Assembly (NCBI RefSeq): GCF_018255755.1
Contig: NZ_CP073766.1
Span: 4,958,501 to 5,022,500 of the forward strand
Source of the DNA: Chitinophaga sp. HK235
GTDB taxonomy: Bacteria; Bacteroidota; Bacteroidia; Chitinophagales; Chitinophagaceae
DNA length: 64,000 nucleotides
Direction: 5' to 3'
The position numbers and the translations under genes are program-made. This document shows, piece after piece, positions 17,063-25,871 of the stretch. Every line of letters begins with the position of its first letter. Position 1 is the first letter of the stretch. The notes beneath the pieces were generated by a model that searched no databases, was not told where the DNA came from, and worked only from the letters and a program-made list of their open reading frames with translations.

Positions 17063-17956
17063 ATGTTCGATTTCAGACTCAGGGTATTCCATACCGTAGC
17101 CAAAAGGCTCAGCTTCACCAAAGCAGCAGAAGAATTGTATATCTCCCAACCAGCTGTTACCAAACATATCCATGAACTGGAACAACAGTTGGGCATGGCC
17201 CTGTTTGAAAGGATAGGCAACCGCATCAAACTCACCCGCGCCGGACAGCTTGTCCTCCATCATGCAGAGATCATCTTCACCGACTACCGCAATCTGGAAT
17301 ACGAAATCAACCAGTTAAAACATACACAGGGCGGCCTGCTGGCCATCGGCGCCAGCACTACCATCGCACAATACCTGATACCACCGCTGCTGGCCAAATT
17401 CAACCAGCGGTACCCGGATGTAAAAACATCGTTGAGCACCGGCAATACCGAACAGATTGAACAGGCACTCTTTGAAAAGAGCATTCTGCTGGGTATCATC
17501 GAAGGCAGCTCCAAAAACCCATTGCTGAAATACGTAGAGTTTGCCCGTGATGAAATAGTGCTGATCGGCAACCCCAAACATCAATACGGCAGTGGAGAAC
17601 CGCTTACTCCCAATGAACTCAGAACAATCCCTTTACTGATGCGGGAACATGGCTCCGGTACCCTGGAAGTAATCACCGATGAACTGAAACGATTAAAACT
17701 GAAGATCACAGACCTGAATGTGGCCATGTACATGGGTAGTACCGAAAGTATCAAGTCTTACCTGCATCATTCTTCCTGTGCGGCATTTATATCACTGCAG
17801 GCAGTACAAAGAGAAGTGGAAGCCGGCGAATTTGTAGTACTGCCGGTAAAGAACTTCAGGGTTATCCGTAAACTGCATTTTACTTATCTCCAGGGGTTAC
17901 AAGACAAGCTGGCACAGCTTTTCATCAAATTCGCCAAACAACATATAACCGAATAG
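17063..17956 (+). CDS. LysR family transcriptional regulator
   Basis: A 297-residue LysR-type regulator. The N-terminal winged helix-turn-helix is clear (FHTVAKRLSFTKAAEELYISQPAVTKHIHELEQQLG, about 9-44), followed by the linker helix and a periplasmic-binding-like ligand domain (from about 90: LLAIGASTTIAQYLIPPLLAKF). Length is normal. The ligand and targets cannot be read. No divergent partner gene is present: the upstream neighbour runs the same way and ends in a terminator, and the downstream GNAT gene converges with a 7-bp gap, so its targets are probably not adjacent. A near-perfect box, TACCTTTA, at 16989-16996 may be its promoter. Confidence 0.92.
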   Translation: MFDFRLRVFHTVAKRLSFTKAAEELYISQPAVTKHIHELEQQLGMALFERIGNRIKLTRAGQLVLHHAEIIFTDYRNLEYEINQLKHTQGGLLAIGASTTIAQYLIPPLLAKFNQRYPDVKTSLSTGNTEQIEQALFEKSILLGIIEGSSKNPLLKYVEFARDEIVLIGNPKHQYGSGEPLTPNELRTIPLLMREHGSGTLEVITDELKRLKLKITDLNVAMYMGSTESIKSYLHHSSCAAFISLQAVQREVEAGEFVVLPVKNFRVIRKLHFTYLQGLQDKLAQLFIKFAKQHITE

Positions 17957-17963
17957 TTTTTCA

Positions 17964-18500
17964 CTATTGTGTGTCTTTGCGTAGTGCGGTAAAATCCTTC
18001 TTCAGCAACTGCCAGCGAATCATATTGTCATGAATGCCTGTTTGCTGCATTCCCAGGCGTTGCAATACTTTTCCGGAAGCGATATTACTGATATCGCACT
18101 CTGCTTCAATCCTTTTCACAGCAGGTTGCTGAAAAGCCCAGTCAATCAATGCAGTAGTGGCTTCCAGCATATATCCCTGGTTACGGTGATCCGGGAGCAG
18201 GGAATAACCTATTTCCACCATTCCATTTTCATCGGGGCGTCCTTTGAATCCGATATCTCCCAGTATTGTTTTGCCGGTAGCAGAGACGATCACCCAAAGC
18301 AGCCAGGGAAAAGACTTGGGATCATGCTGCAGTAATTTTATGAGATGTGGCAGTAATTCTTTCAGTTCAGCCTGCGGCCAATCCGGAGGTATCTCCGTAT
18401 TGAGTGTAGCAGCGGCTTGCGGGTCCTGCAGATAGATCGCAGTGATTAGTGGCAGGCGGCAAGGACATATTAATAAGCGGTCTGTGGTAAGGGGTAACAT
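17964..18500 (-). CDS. GNAT family N-acetyltransferase (RimJ-like)
   Basis: A 178-residue acetyltransferase of the RimJ/RimL type. The family signs are RLLICPCR at the N-terminus, GDIGFKG (beta-4), GMVEIGYSLLPDHRNQGYMLEATTALIDWAF (acetyl-CoA binding region with the RxxGxx-type loop R-N-Q-G-Y), and RIEAECDISNIASGKVLQRLGMQQTG, the usual C-terminal 'N-x-x-S-x-x-x-L-x-K-x-G-F' like motif. The substrate, a protein N-terminus or small molecule, is unknown. It ends 7 bp from the convergent LysR gene. The next upstream gene on the strand (metallohydrolase, ending 18526) is 25 bp away, so the two may share a transcript. Confidence 0.87.
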   Translation of the reverse strand: MLPLTTDRLLICPCRLPLITAIYLQDPQAAATLNTEIPPDWPQAELKELLPHLIKLLQHDPKSFPWLLWVIVSATGKTILGDIGFKGRPDENGMVEIGYSLLPDHRNQGYMLEATTALIDWAFQQPAVKRIEAECDISNIASGKVLQRLGMQQTGIHDNMIRWQLLKKDFTALRKDTQ

Positions 18501-18525
18501 ATAAGGATGGTTTTAGAAAGGGCAG

Positions 18526-19278
18526 CTACCGATGGGGCTGCAGGATGGCCAGGTCCAGTTCTTCCCCTGATTTAAGGGCATGTATCTGCAGGCGCTCCTG
18601 GTCTTGTGTCAGCTCTTTCAGCCGCTGTGGAGTACCGGTCAGGGTGGGCATAGTACCATAATGGCAAGGGATTACATGTTTTACTTTCAGCAGCCGGATA
18701 GCAAAAGCTGCTTCCAGGGGGCCCATCGTATAGCGGTCACCGATAGGAAGGATAGCGACGTCTGGTTCGTAGATTTCACCCAGTAATGCCATATCACTGA
18801 AAACGGAGGTATCTCCGGAATAATAAACAGATACATCATCGCTCATCCAGATGATAAAACCGTTGGCAGCATGTGTATAGCCGATTTTACCATCGGGCTG
18901 GTATACCTGTGCAAAATGGAAGGCGTTGGTCATCGTCACCTTTGTATGCAGGATAGATACGGTACCGCCGGCATTCATCTGTTCAAATACATGCTCCGGA
19001 ACACCCTGTTCCTGTAAGAAAAGCCGGACGATGGGGTTAGCGATCACTTTGGGGGAATGTGTACGGATCAGCTCAATGATTTTAGTATCGAGGTGATCAC
19101 GGTGGCCATGGGTGATCAGGATCAGGTCTATTTTTTCCGGGAGGGTATAACCTTCCGGCAGGGCCGGATTACCAGTAAACCAGGGATCTATTAAGATCGT
19201 ATGATCTTCCGGTGTTGTTAATTGAAAGCTGGCGTGTCCCAGAAATTTGATTTTGGAGTTTTGCGTGCTCATATTCAT
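18526..19278 (-). CDS. UlaG-like metal-dependent hydrolase (metallo-beta-lactamase fold)
   Basis: A 250-residue cytoplasmic enzyme of the UPF0173/UlaG group. The zinc motif is HGHRDH (His 57, His 59, Asp 61, His 62). Other metal ligands are expected at YSGDTSVFSD (Asp) and HVIPCHYGTM (His). The fold opens with KIKFLGHASFQL, typical of this group. The natural substrate is not known. The open frame extends to 19359, but that stretch includes the terminator of the next gene, so ATG at 19278 (or 19272, two codons later) is the start. It is followed at 25 bp by the GNAT gene. Confidence 0.88.
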   Translation of the reverse strand: MNMSTQNSKIKFLGHASFQLTTPEDHTILIDPWFTGNPALPEGYTLPEKIDLILITHGHRDHLDTKIIELIRTHSPKVIANPIVRLFLQEQGVPEHVFEQMNAGGTVSILHTKVTMTNAFHFAQVYQPDGKIGYTHAANGFIIWMSDDVSVYYSGDTSVFSDMALLGEIYEPDVAILPIGDRYTMGPLEAAFAIRLLKVKHVIPCHYGTMPTLTGTPQRLKELTQDQERLQIHALKSGEELDLAILQPHR

Positions 19279-19330
19279 CCGGTTTTTTACCTTATCTAAA
19301 TATACTATTTCTTCCAAGACACCGGTAAGG

Positions 19331-19367
19331 AAAAAAAAATCCTGCCCCGGAATAACCAAGGCAGGAC
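19331..19367 (-). terminator. Terminator of the lipocalin-like gene
   Basis: On the minus strand GTCCTGCC ... GGCAGGAT forms a stem with an inner CC/GG extension, followed by a run of nine T. It lies 23 bp after the lipocalin-like stop codon. Confidence 0.85.
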
Positions 19368-19389
19368 GGTTTTGTATAAACGGGTAAAA

Positions 19390-19881
19390 TTATCTCCGTT
19401 GCAGGCTGTAGATGATAGCAGCAGATTTGCCTTCGAAGTTTACGTTTGCTCTCCAGGTCATTGCGCTACCGGCTTCTGTTATTTCCATCAGATAACCGCT
19501 GGTTACGTTTTTAGCTTTGGTACCGCTGTACAGTTTTTTGAACCCGAACATGGTCACATTTCCCTGTTTGGTCAGCGTCCATACTATGTTCTGGGTAACC
19601 GGGCTGCAACCTTCGGCAGTAGAAGATAATGTATAGGAACCATTTGCATTATTGTCTGGTAATACCCATTGGCTACCGATAAAGCATTTGGCATTAGCCT
19701 CATCAAAAACGGTTACTTTGGCATTGTCGGGGATACCTTCATAACGGATGTTCGTCAGTACCCAGTTGCCTTTTACAGCGCCTTTGTTAATATTGGTGGT
19801 AACACCCTGTTTAGGGGAACAGGCAGTACCGAGGATTGCGACCAGTGCCAGAAACAATGCTGCTAATGATAAATTTTTCAT
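19390..19881 (-). CDS. Lipocalin-like lipoprotein
   Basis: A 163-residue protein with a lipoprotein signal (lipobox LGTAC, Cys 21). After it, KGNWVLTNIRYEG starts a beta-rich domain with GSYTLSS, WTLTKQGNVTMFG and AMTWRANVNFEG strands, similar to small lipocalin-like proteins common in Bacteroidota. Such proteins may bind small hydrophobic ligands in the periplasm or outer membrane; the ligand is unknown. It is a single-gene unit with its own terminator. Confidence 0.78.
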   Translation of the reverse strand: MKNLSLAALFLALVAILGTACSPKQGVTTNINKGAVKGNWVLTNIRYEGIPDNAKVTVFDEANAKCFIGSQWVLPDNNANGSYTLSSTAEGCSPVTQNIVWTLTKQGNVTMFGFKKLYSGTKAKNVTSGYLMEITEAGSAMTWRANVNFEGKSAAIIYSLQRR

Positions 19882-20008
19882 GGATTAATGAATTTGTGAT
19901 TAAAGCCTCTTTGCATTCAAACAGCTGTATTCAAATAAGGTTTAGCTGCCGGAATACCGTGGCAAGTTCAGCATTTACAAGAAACGTACCAAATGAATAC
20001 CTGAGTGG

Positions 20009-20494
20009 TCAGTGGCCGGCAGGGGGTAATAGCTCTTCAGCAGGGGTTTTAAGTTTTATCAGGACTTGTTCCAGCTGAGAGGTTCTTTTGTACAGATACC
20101 AGGTGCTGGCGGCCAGTGACATAGTGAGTACGCAGAGGGCGAGGAAGGCGCAGCGCCACCAGATGCTGACGGAGATTTGCCGGTTCCATCCGGGTTTGAT
20201 ATTGATATAAACAGGATCAGCGGGTGGAGGATTGTGTTGATGTCTGTTGTAATAGGATTCGTGATGTTTATAACGTCTGGCCTGTTCCATCACGTCATCT
20301 TTCAGGTAAGCGGGAGGTAAAACAGCTTCTGCCAGGATCTGTTTTTCGATCCGCAGCTCTGCTTCCGCTATTTCCTGTTCCAGCATGGGATGTAATCTTC
20401 TCATATACATTAGTTCCCTCTCCTGCTCAGGTGTGGCAAGGCCGAGTAAATAACGCTCAATTACTCCACTGTCTATATAGTTTTTTAAGTCCAA
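20009..20494 (-). CDS. Membrane anti-sigma-like protein, copy 2
   Basis: A 161-residue protein paralogous to the one at 20625-21104. Both begin with a YIxSGxIExYxLGLA module (residues 6-20), contain AVLPP (57-61) and YxxINIxP before the membrane, and have one membrane helix, here about 111-134, with a short tail. This is the layout of Bacteroidota anti-sigma factors. There is no early ATG: the frame starts with TTG (TTG-GAC-TTA) at 20494. It lies 130 bp after the first copy on the same strand as the sigma gene at 21095-21574. Confidence 0.75.
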   Translation of the reverse strand: MDLKNYIDSGVIERYLLGLATPEQERELMYMRRLHPMLEQEIAEAELRIEKQILAEAVLPPAYLKDDVMEQARRYKHHESYYNRHQHNPPPADPVYINIKPGWNRQISVSIWWRCAFLALCVLTMSLAASTWYLYKRTSQLEQVLIKLKTPAEELLPPAGH

Positions 20495-20624
20495 AGCACT
20501 GATTTAAAAAACCGCATACCATCAAGAGACATGATTGATAAACACAATATTTACGAACCGGAATGGCTGGTTGGATTGTAAAAATGAGAAAATAATTTAA
20601 ATTAACGATTGGCAGACAGGAATA

Positions 20625-21104
20625 TTATATATAAAAAATATTTTCTTTTTGCTGATGTATAAAAGTGGTAACAGCAGCGCGTTCCTGTTCTTTTTCCTTT
20701 TCCTGCCGATATTTCAGGTAATAGAAGATGGCAAAGAAGAGGAAGATTTTGGAGAGAATGAAAATGATGATGAAAAAGATTTTCCACCAGCGGTGTACGG
20801 AGATATGACTACCGTCTTTGGGCTGGATATTGATAAAAGTATAGTTGGAAGACTGTGAATCGGCTCCTGCGCCGGCATATTCCCAGCGGACTTTTTGCAG
20901 TACCCGTTCCCGTGTTGCCACAGGGGGCAGGACAGCTTCATCAAAACAGGCTTTTTCCAGGCGCCGTTCCACCAGTTCAACTTCGGTGTCCAGCTCCGGG
21001 AACAGCTTTCTCATGTGTTCCAGTTCTTCCACCTCTGTTTCAGAGGCAAGTCCAAGAACATAAGATTCGATGATGCCGCTTTCTATGTAAAATTTTAGTT
21101 CCAA
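20625..21104 (-). CDS. Membrane anti-sigma-like protein, copy 1
   Basis: A 159-residue protein with the same plan as its paralogue: YIESGIIESYVLGLAS (residues 6-21), acidic helices, AVLPP (57-61), YTFINIQP (88-95), one membrane helix (about 107-130) and a Lys/Glu-rich end. Its start TTG at 21104 lies 10 bp inside the end of the sigma gene, so translation is probably coupled and the pair are sigma and anti-sigma. The DNA-level start (TTG-GAA-CTA) is the only one that fits; no ATG precedes the module. Confidence 0.78.
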   Translation of the reverse strand: MELKFYIESGIIESYVLGLASETEVEELEHMRKLFPELDTEVELVERRLEKACFDEAVLPPVATRERVLQKVRWEYAGAGADSQSSNYTFINIQPKDGSHISVHRWWKIFFIIIFILSKIFLFFAIFYYLKYRQEKEKEQERAAVTTFIHQQKENIFYI

Positions 21105-21574
21105 TTGTCTTTTAAAAATTTTCTGAAGGCTTTCATTGCTTCCCCCAGTATTTCATTTACCTGCCCTTCCGGCATTGCCAGCATACGGGCTATTGTCGTG
21201 ATAGATAATCCTTTAAAATAACTAAGCCGGAACACCTGTTGTTCCAAAGCTGGCAGTATGATATAGAACTGCTGCAAAATACCTTCTTCTTTCCTCATCA
21301 GCTCTGTACCCGTGAGCGCCGTTTCCGGAATGGCCTCCTTAATGGCCAGTTCCCTTGTTTTACGCAGTAACCAGGCAAATAAAGTGCGGTAACCTGATGA
21401 ATGGAATGCGTTAATATGCTGGAACGCCCAGGCAAAAACCTTTATGATTACATCGTTGGCCCTATCTTTTATAGGCACCAGCTGCAGCACAACTCCATAC
21501 AGTGCGCCGGCGTAACGATCATAAAGTAGCTCTTTTGCTGCAGGATCCCCTGACACCAGCCTTTCAATAAGCAT
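21095..21574 (-). CDS. ECF-type RNA polymerase sigma factor
   Basis: A sigma-70 family protein of about 160-170 residues. Region 2 is LIERLVSGDPAAKELLYDRYAGALYG with DVIIKVFAWAFQHI, region 4 is LPALEQQVFRLSYFKGLSITTIARMLAMPEGQVNEILGEAMKAFRKFL. I use the ATG at 21574; the frame also has a TTG at 21607 that would add 11 residues. The region 2 helix reads DVIIKVF rather than the usual DxxQxxF, a slight departure. The gene's stop overlaps the start of the anti-sigma-like gene. Confidence 0.85.
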   Translation of the reverse strand: MLIERLVSGDPAAKELLYDRYAGALYGVVLQLVPIKDRANDVIIKVFAWAFQHINAFHSSGYRTLFAWLLRKTRELAIKEAIPETALTGTELMRKEEGILQQFYIILPALEQQVFRLSYFKGLSITTIARMLAMPEGQVNEILGEAMKAFRKFLKDNWN

Positions 21575-21703
21575 TTGCTCACTTATATGTGTCAGATCTC
21601 TCCTCAAACAGTTGTGCTACCTATTTAAGTTTGCTAATATAAGCAATCTGTTGATTGCTTTCTGCTGCAATTTATTCACATTAAAAGCTGAATTGGACAA
21701 TCT

Positions 21704-22204
21704 TTACAAAGCCATCTTGTAGAGCCAGTATTGTTGTCCGAGTATCGGTGGCAGTTCCCGAATCAGGGAGAAGCCCAGCTGATCGTACATTCTTCGGGCA
21801 CCTGGCATCATGGTGCTGGTGTGCAGTCCCAGGACCTTTTCACCGGAGTTCCGTGCCTGTTCTATCGCCATTTCCATCAACCGCCGGCCTATGCCCATCC
21901 GCCGGAAGGCAGGGTCTACTCCCAACCGCCGGATATGGGCCCAGTCTGCCGGATAAATGGAGGTGGCCATACCGGATGGTACCAGAAAAACAACTCCTAC
22001 CAGCTGGTCACCAGACCGACAAACCAATGTAGCCGAACCCTTCATCAACGCGGTCAGATTTTCCATGTCTGACTGGTTTTTATGCATGGTATTCCAATGG
22101 GCAGGCTCCAGCACGGCAGCAAATTCACCGTAGCTTAAAAGAGAGAGGTCGCGTATCGCCGCAGCATCTGCTGGCGTGGCCATTTCATAAAAAAGGGTAT
22201 CCAT
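21704..22204 (-). CDS. GNAT family N-acetyltransferase
   Basis: A 166-residue acetyltransferase. The core is VGVVFLVPSG, AHIRRLGVDPAFRRMGIGRRLMEMAIEQAR (with the R-x-x-G-I-G acetyl-CoA loop) and VLGLHTSTMMPGARRMYDQLGFSLIREL, the usual end of the fold. The substrate is unknown. It stands alone, divergent from the acyl-CoA hydrolase/transferase gene. Confidence 0.88.
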   Translation of the reverse strand: MDTLFYEMATPADAAAIRDLSLLSYGEFAAVLEPAHWNTMHKNQSDMENLTALMKGSATLVCRSGDQLVGVVFLVPSGMATSIYPADWAHIRRLGVDPAFRRMGIGRRLMEMAIEQARNSGEKVLGLHTSTMMPGARRMYDQLGFSLIRELPPILGQQYWLYKMAL

Positions 22205-22343
22205 GTTGCTGAGTTTCCTGATGTTTGTTTATCCAACAAATAAGGACGGCTGGTTGTTGGATTAATACAGCGTGTATTAAAAGTACAAAACATGATATAA
22301 CTCATACATGATTTAACTCATAAATATTCATTTCAACGCACGA

Positions 22344-22351
22344 TAAATTTG
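22344..22351 (+). promoter_or_regulatory. Promoter -7 box of the acyl-CoA hydrolase/transferase gene
   Basis: TAAATTTG, a perfect TAnnTTTG box, 17 nt before the ATG at 22369. Confidence 0.7.
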
Positions 22352-22368
22352 TTCAAAACAACGAAGGA

Positions 22369-23640
22369 ATGTCATACACTACTATCGAGAATGCCGTGCA
22401 ACTTATTCAGTCTGGTCAAACCGTGTTTATCCACACCGCTGCAGCCACTCCCCGGGAACTTGTGAAAGCCATGTCTGCCCGCAGCCATGAGCTGCAACAG
22501 GTAAGGCTTGTGAGCATTCATACCGAATGGGATGCCCCCTATGCGAGTCCTGAGCATGCCCATGCCTTTCACACTGATACTTTTTTTGTTGGCAAGAACA
22601 TCCGCAAGGCTGTCAATGAAGGAAGGGCCCACTATATCCCCATGTTTCTCAGTGAAATACCGCGATATTTCCGGACCCATGAACCCGGCATTGATGTGGC
22701 ACTGATTACGGTATCCTCTCCCGATAAAAACGGGTATTGTACACTGGGGGTTTCCTGTGATGTATCTAAAGCAGCCATTGATGTAGCAAAAGTTATTATT
22801 GCAGAAGTGAATCCAAATATGCCAAGGGTGCTGGGTGATGGAGTAATCCATATTTCCCGCATCACGGCAGCGGTAGATGTGAACTATCCCATCTATACGC
22901 AAACCATACACCCGCCAAGTGATGTAGAACGCTCCATCGGCAAACATGTAGCTTCGCTGATAGAAGATCGGGCTACCCTGCAGATGGGTATCGGTGGCAT
23001 CCCTAATGCAGTGCTGCAATGCCTTTCCGGTCATAAAGACCTGGGCATCCATACGGAGATGTTCTCCGATGGTATCATAGACCTGGTAGAGCGGGGTGTT
23101 ATTACCAACAGATATAAAACTATTCATCCGGGATTGCTGGTATCAAGCTTCGCCATGGGCAGCCGGAGGCTATATGATTTCATGGACAACAACCTGATCA
23201 TCCGGCTGATGGACGTGGAATATGTGAACAATCCGACTACCATCCGTAAGAACCCCAAAGTGACTGCAATCAATAGTGCGATAGAAATTGATATTTTCGG
23301 ACAGGTATGTGCTGACTCTATCGGGTTCCGTCAGTACAGTGGTGTTGGCGGTCAGATGGATTTCATGCGTGGAGCAGCCCTCTCCGCCGGAGGGAAGCCT
23401 ATTATTGCCATTCCGGCCGCTACCTCAAAAGGTATTTCCCGTATCGTCTCAAGACTGCAGCCCGGTGCCAGCGTTGTCACCACCCGTGCCCATGTGCACT
23501 ATGTAGTGACCGAGTACGGCATCGCCCATCTGCTGGGCAAAAATCTGAAACAACGTGCGCAAGCATTGATCAATATAGCCCATCCGGATCACCGGGAACA
23601 GTTGCAGAAAGACGCTTTTGAAATATTTAAAGTGTTTTAG
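22369..23640 (+). CDS. Acetyl-CoA hydrolase/transferase family protein (4-hydroxybutyrate CoA-transferase-like)
   Basis: A 423-residue family I CoA-transferase/hydrolase with two similar halves. The second half carries GIGGIPNAVLQ, then the active-site Glu in HTEMFSDGI near residue 230, and RIVSRLQPGASVVTTRAHVHYVVTEYGIAHLLGK near the end. These enzymes move CoA between acids such as acetate, succinate and 4-hydroxybutyrate, or hydrolyse acetyl-CoA; the acceptor cannot be named. The length fits the 4-hydroxybutyrate transferase group better than the ~500-residue Ach1 group. The LpxR-like gene follows at 26 bp and may be co-transcribed. Confidence 0.88.
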   Translation: MSYTTIENAVQLIQSGQTVFIHTAAATPRELVKAMSARSHELQQVRLVSIHTEWDAPYASPEHAHAFHTDTFFVGKNIRKAVNEGRAHYIPMFLSEIPRYFRTHEPGIDVALITVSSPDKNGYCTLGVSCDVSKAAIDVAKVIIAEVNPNMPRVLGDGVIHISRITAAVDVNYPIYTQTIHPPSDVERSIGKHVASLIEDRATLQMGIGGIPNAVLQCLSGHKDLGIHTEMFSDGIIDLVERGVITNRYKTIHPGLLVSSFAMGSRRLYDFMDNNLIIRLMDVEYVNNPTTIRKNPKVTAINSAIEIDIFGQVCADSIGFRQYSGVGGQMDFMRGAALSAGGKPIIAIPAATSKGISRIVSRLQPGASVVTTRAHVHYVVTEYGIAHLLGKNLKQRAQALINIAHPDHREQLQKDAFEIFKVF

Positions 23641-23665
23641 GAAACCATGATTAAAATGATGGCCT

Positions 23666-24673
23666 ATGAAAAGGTTTTTGTGTGGGATATACATTTTTCT
23701 CAGTACGCTGACCATCGCACAGGCACAGATCACTCAGAATGCCACCAGACTGCTGCGCGTGCATGAAGATGACGACTTCTTCAGTTTTTGGGGCCGGGGA
23801 ACAGACAGGGCATATTCAAACGGTACTGGTTTCGGCTATGTGTATATGAAGAGGAAAAAATCCACCTTTATCGATAAATGGATATTTCCTACAGCTGGCC
23901 CCAATTCAATCAATGTGTTTGAATGGGACGGGATGCAACTGATGTTCACACCCGATGATCTGTCTGATAGCCATTTCATTCCGGGGGACTTCTATTATTC
24001 GGCAGCCGTCGTGGCTACACATGGCCTGACCTCCTACAATCCTGTCAAAAAGTACCGGATACATTCCGAGCTTGTGTTTGGAATAATGGGCCCCTGGGCA
24101 CTGGGAGAACAAGCCCAGATCTTTGTCCACAACCTGCTCGGTGATCAGCCTCCTCGGGGATGGGCTAACCAGCTCCCTAACGCTCCACTGCTCAACTACA
24201 ATATTTCCTATGAAAGAATGTTATGGAATCCACGCCCGAGTCTGGAAGTAATCGGAGGGTTTTCTGCCAGGGCCGGTACCATGGTTGATGCAGTAAGCAC
24301 CTGGGGGTATGCCCGGTTCGGGCTTATCAATCCCTATTTCGGCGACCCGGACCTCCATACCGCCACCCGCAGAAAGTTTCAGATTTACCTGATGGCCAGA
24401 CCCCAGTTCTCTATCACCGCATACAACGCCTTGCTACAGGGCGGTCTCTTCAGATCTTCAGATGCAGATTTCGAAGAACACAGAAAACTCCAGACTTCCC
24501 ATATGAACCCCTTCATAATTGGCATGGACTATGGCTTTGCCATAGGAATAGGACGCACCACTATCAGCTATACCCAGCAAACTTCCAGCCCCTGGATGAG
24601 CACCACCCGCAAACACTCTTTTGGCAATATCACTTTGTTAATTCCCATCTCCAAAGCAACACATTTCCCATAA
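23666..24673 (+). CDS. LpxR-like lipid A deacylase, outer membrane
   Basis: A 335-residue protein with a signal peptide (1-21, ending IAQAQ). The N-terminal motif HEDDDFFSFWGRGTDRAYSNGTGFGY matches the opening of the LpxR (DUF2219) family, whose outer-membrane 12-strand barrel removes the 3'-acyloxyacyl chain of lipid A. The Asp-Asp/Ser-Asn elements are present, and a His is found in VVATHGLTSYNP, where the family's catalytic His is expected. In enterobacteria this modifies LPS and dampens host recognition; in this organism it would alter its own lipid A. It follows the CoA-transferase gene by 26 bp. Confidence 0.82.
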   Translation: MKRFLCGIYIFLSTLTIAQAQITQNATRLLRVHEDDDFFSFWGRGTDRAYSNGTGFGYVYMKRKKSTFIDKWIFPTAGPNSINVFEWDGMQLMFTPDDLSDSHFIPGDFYYSAAVVATHGLTSYNPVKKYRIHSELVFGIMGPWALGEQAQIFVHNLLGDQPPRGWANQLPNAPLLNYNISYERMLWNPRPSLEVIGGFSARAGTMVDAVSTWGYARFGLINPYFGDPDLHTATRRKFQIYLMARPQFSITAYNALLQGGLFRSSDADFEEHRKLQTSHMNPFIIGMDYGFAIGIGRTTISYTQQTSSPWMSTTRKHSFGNITLLIPISKATHFP

Positions 24674-24704
24674 TCGTATTAACTTCCAGTAAAAGAAAAT
24701 TATC

Positions 24705-25244
24705 ATGAACCTCCGTCTTTTTTTTCCTGCAGCGCTCACCATTCTGATAGCCTCCTGCGGAGGACCTTCCCAAAAAAACACTATCCCGGTTGCCGTTACT
24801 AACGACACCGCTATCAATGTACAGGCAGATGCATCCAGCAGCCTTGATGTACAGCCACTCAACGGCTATTTTGTAAAAAACAATATCAAGGTAAAAGACA
24901 GTCTTACCTACTGGCTGATTGACAATCCCGCTACCTTCGACAGTATTTTCGGCATGGCCCAAACCATGAACAACAAAATTGACCGTCCAGACTTCGGTAC
25001 TCAGATGGTGGTGGCAGTTACCATGCCGGCTACTTTCTACGGCACACAGATACAACTGTCTTCTGCTACCGCAGATGACCTGACCAACAATGCAGAGATG
25101 CACTTTGTGGCCAGTTCCCAGGCACAAAAGGGATCTTCCAGCATTGTTCCGCTCTGGCTGGGCAGTATTCCTAAAACCGGGAAAAGCGTTATTAAAGTGT
25201 ATACCGGCGATCAGCTCGCCACTACATTTAAAGCGAAAGAATAA
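24705..25244 (+). CDS. Lipoprotein of unknown function
   Basis: A 179-residue protein with lipobox IASC (Cys 18). The mature part has a predicted mixed alpha/beta fold with the segments LTYWLIDNPATFDSIFGMA, TQMVVAVTMPATFYGTQIQ and KSVIKVYTGDQLATTF. I do not recognise the family. It begins 31 bp after the LpxR-like gene and ends 5 bp from the convergent SRPBCC gene, so it may share the LpxR transcript. Confidence 0.72.
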   Translation: MNLRLFFPAALTILIASCGGPSQKNTIPVAVTNDTAINVQADASSSLDVQPLNGYFVKNNIKVKDSLTYWLIDNPATFDSIFGMAQTMNNKIDRPDFGTQMVVAVTMPATFYGTQIQLSSATADDLTNNAEMHFVASSQAQKGSSSIVPLWLGSIPKTGKSVIKVYTGDQLATTFKAKE

Positions 25245-25249
25245 AAGGG

Positions 25250-25714
25250 TTATTTTCCAAAGCGGTCTTCCACTACCCGGAGCCTGTAGGCAAAAATATT
25301 CTCCAGCTGGCGTCTGACAAACAGTGCATGGGCCAGGCGCCCCAGCCATCCCAATGGGAGGCGGTAGTGTACTGTATCCTGCATCTGCACCCCTCCCGGC
25401 ACTTCGACAAAATGATGTTCATGGTGCCAGAGGCGGTAAGGACCTACCCGCTGTTCATCTACAAAATAATCATGCTGCTGCACATGGGTAATTTCCGTTA
25501 CCCATTCCAGCGGAATACGGGCTACCGGGCATACGGTATAGGAGATGATCTGACCGGCATAAACCCGTCCTTCATAAGGGGGTGATGTAACCCGGAACCG
25601 CATATAGGCAGGGGTGATCCTTTCCAGGTTGTTGGGGTTGGAAAAGAAGTCCCACACCGCTTCCAGCGGAGCCGGTATAAACTGGGTCTGTTGCAGCAGA
25701 TAAACACTAGGCAT
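25250..25714 (-). CDS. SRPBCC (START/Bet v1-like) family protein
   Basis: A 154-residue protein of the SRPBCC ligand-binding superfamily. The N-terminal TQFIPAPLEAVWDFFSNPNNLERITPAYMRF is the usual entry strand and helix, and PGGVQMQDTVHYRLPLGWLG leads to the C-terminal long helix. Members with this wording are often called 'cell division inhibitor-like' or cyclase/dehydrase proteins and bind hydrophobic ligands. The ligand is unknown. It is alone and convergent with the lipoprotein gene. Confidence 0.82.
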   Translation of the reverse strand: MPSVYLLQQTQFIPAPLEAVWDFFSNPNNLERITPAYMRFRVTSPPYEGRVYAGQIISYTVCPVARIPLEWVTEITHVQQHDYFVDEQRVGPYRLWHHEHHFVEVPGGVQMQDTVHYRLPLGWLGRLAHALFVRRQLENIFAYRLRVVEDRFGK

Positions 25715-25835
25715 AAGGTAAAGATAAGAAATGGTGCCTGCCGTGCCGGGATAATACGGGGTAATATCAGGAGAATCAGCGCCATCATGTGAATCACAGT
25801 TACCAAAAGAAAAACAAAGCTTTCAGCCGTTTTCG

Positions 25836-25843
25836 TAAGTTTG
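25836..25843 (+). promoter_or_regulatory. Promoter -7 box of the Ig-like lipoprotein gene
   Basis: TAAGTTTG followed by CA, a perfect TAnnTTTG box, 28 nt before the ATG at 25872. Confidence 0.7.
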
Positions 25844-25871
25844 CAGCATTATTTTTAATCCGACCGGTAAT

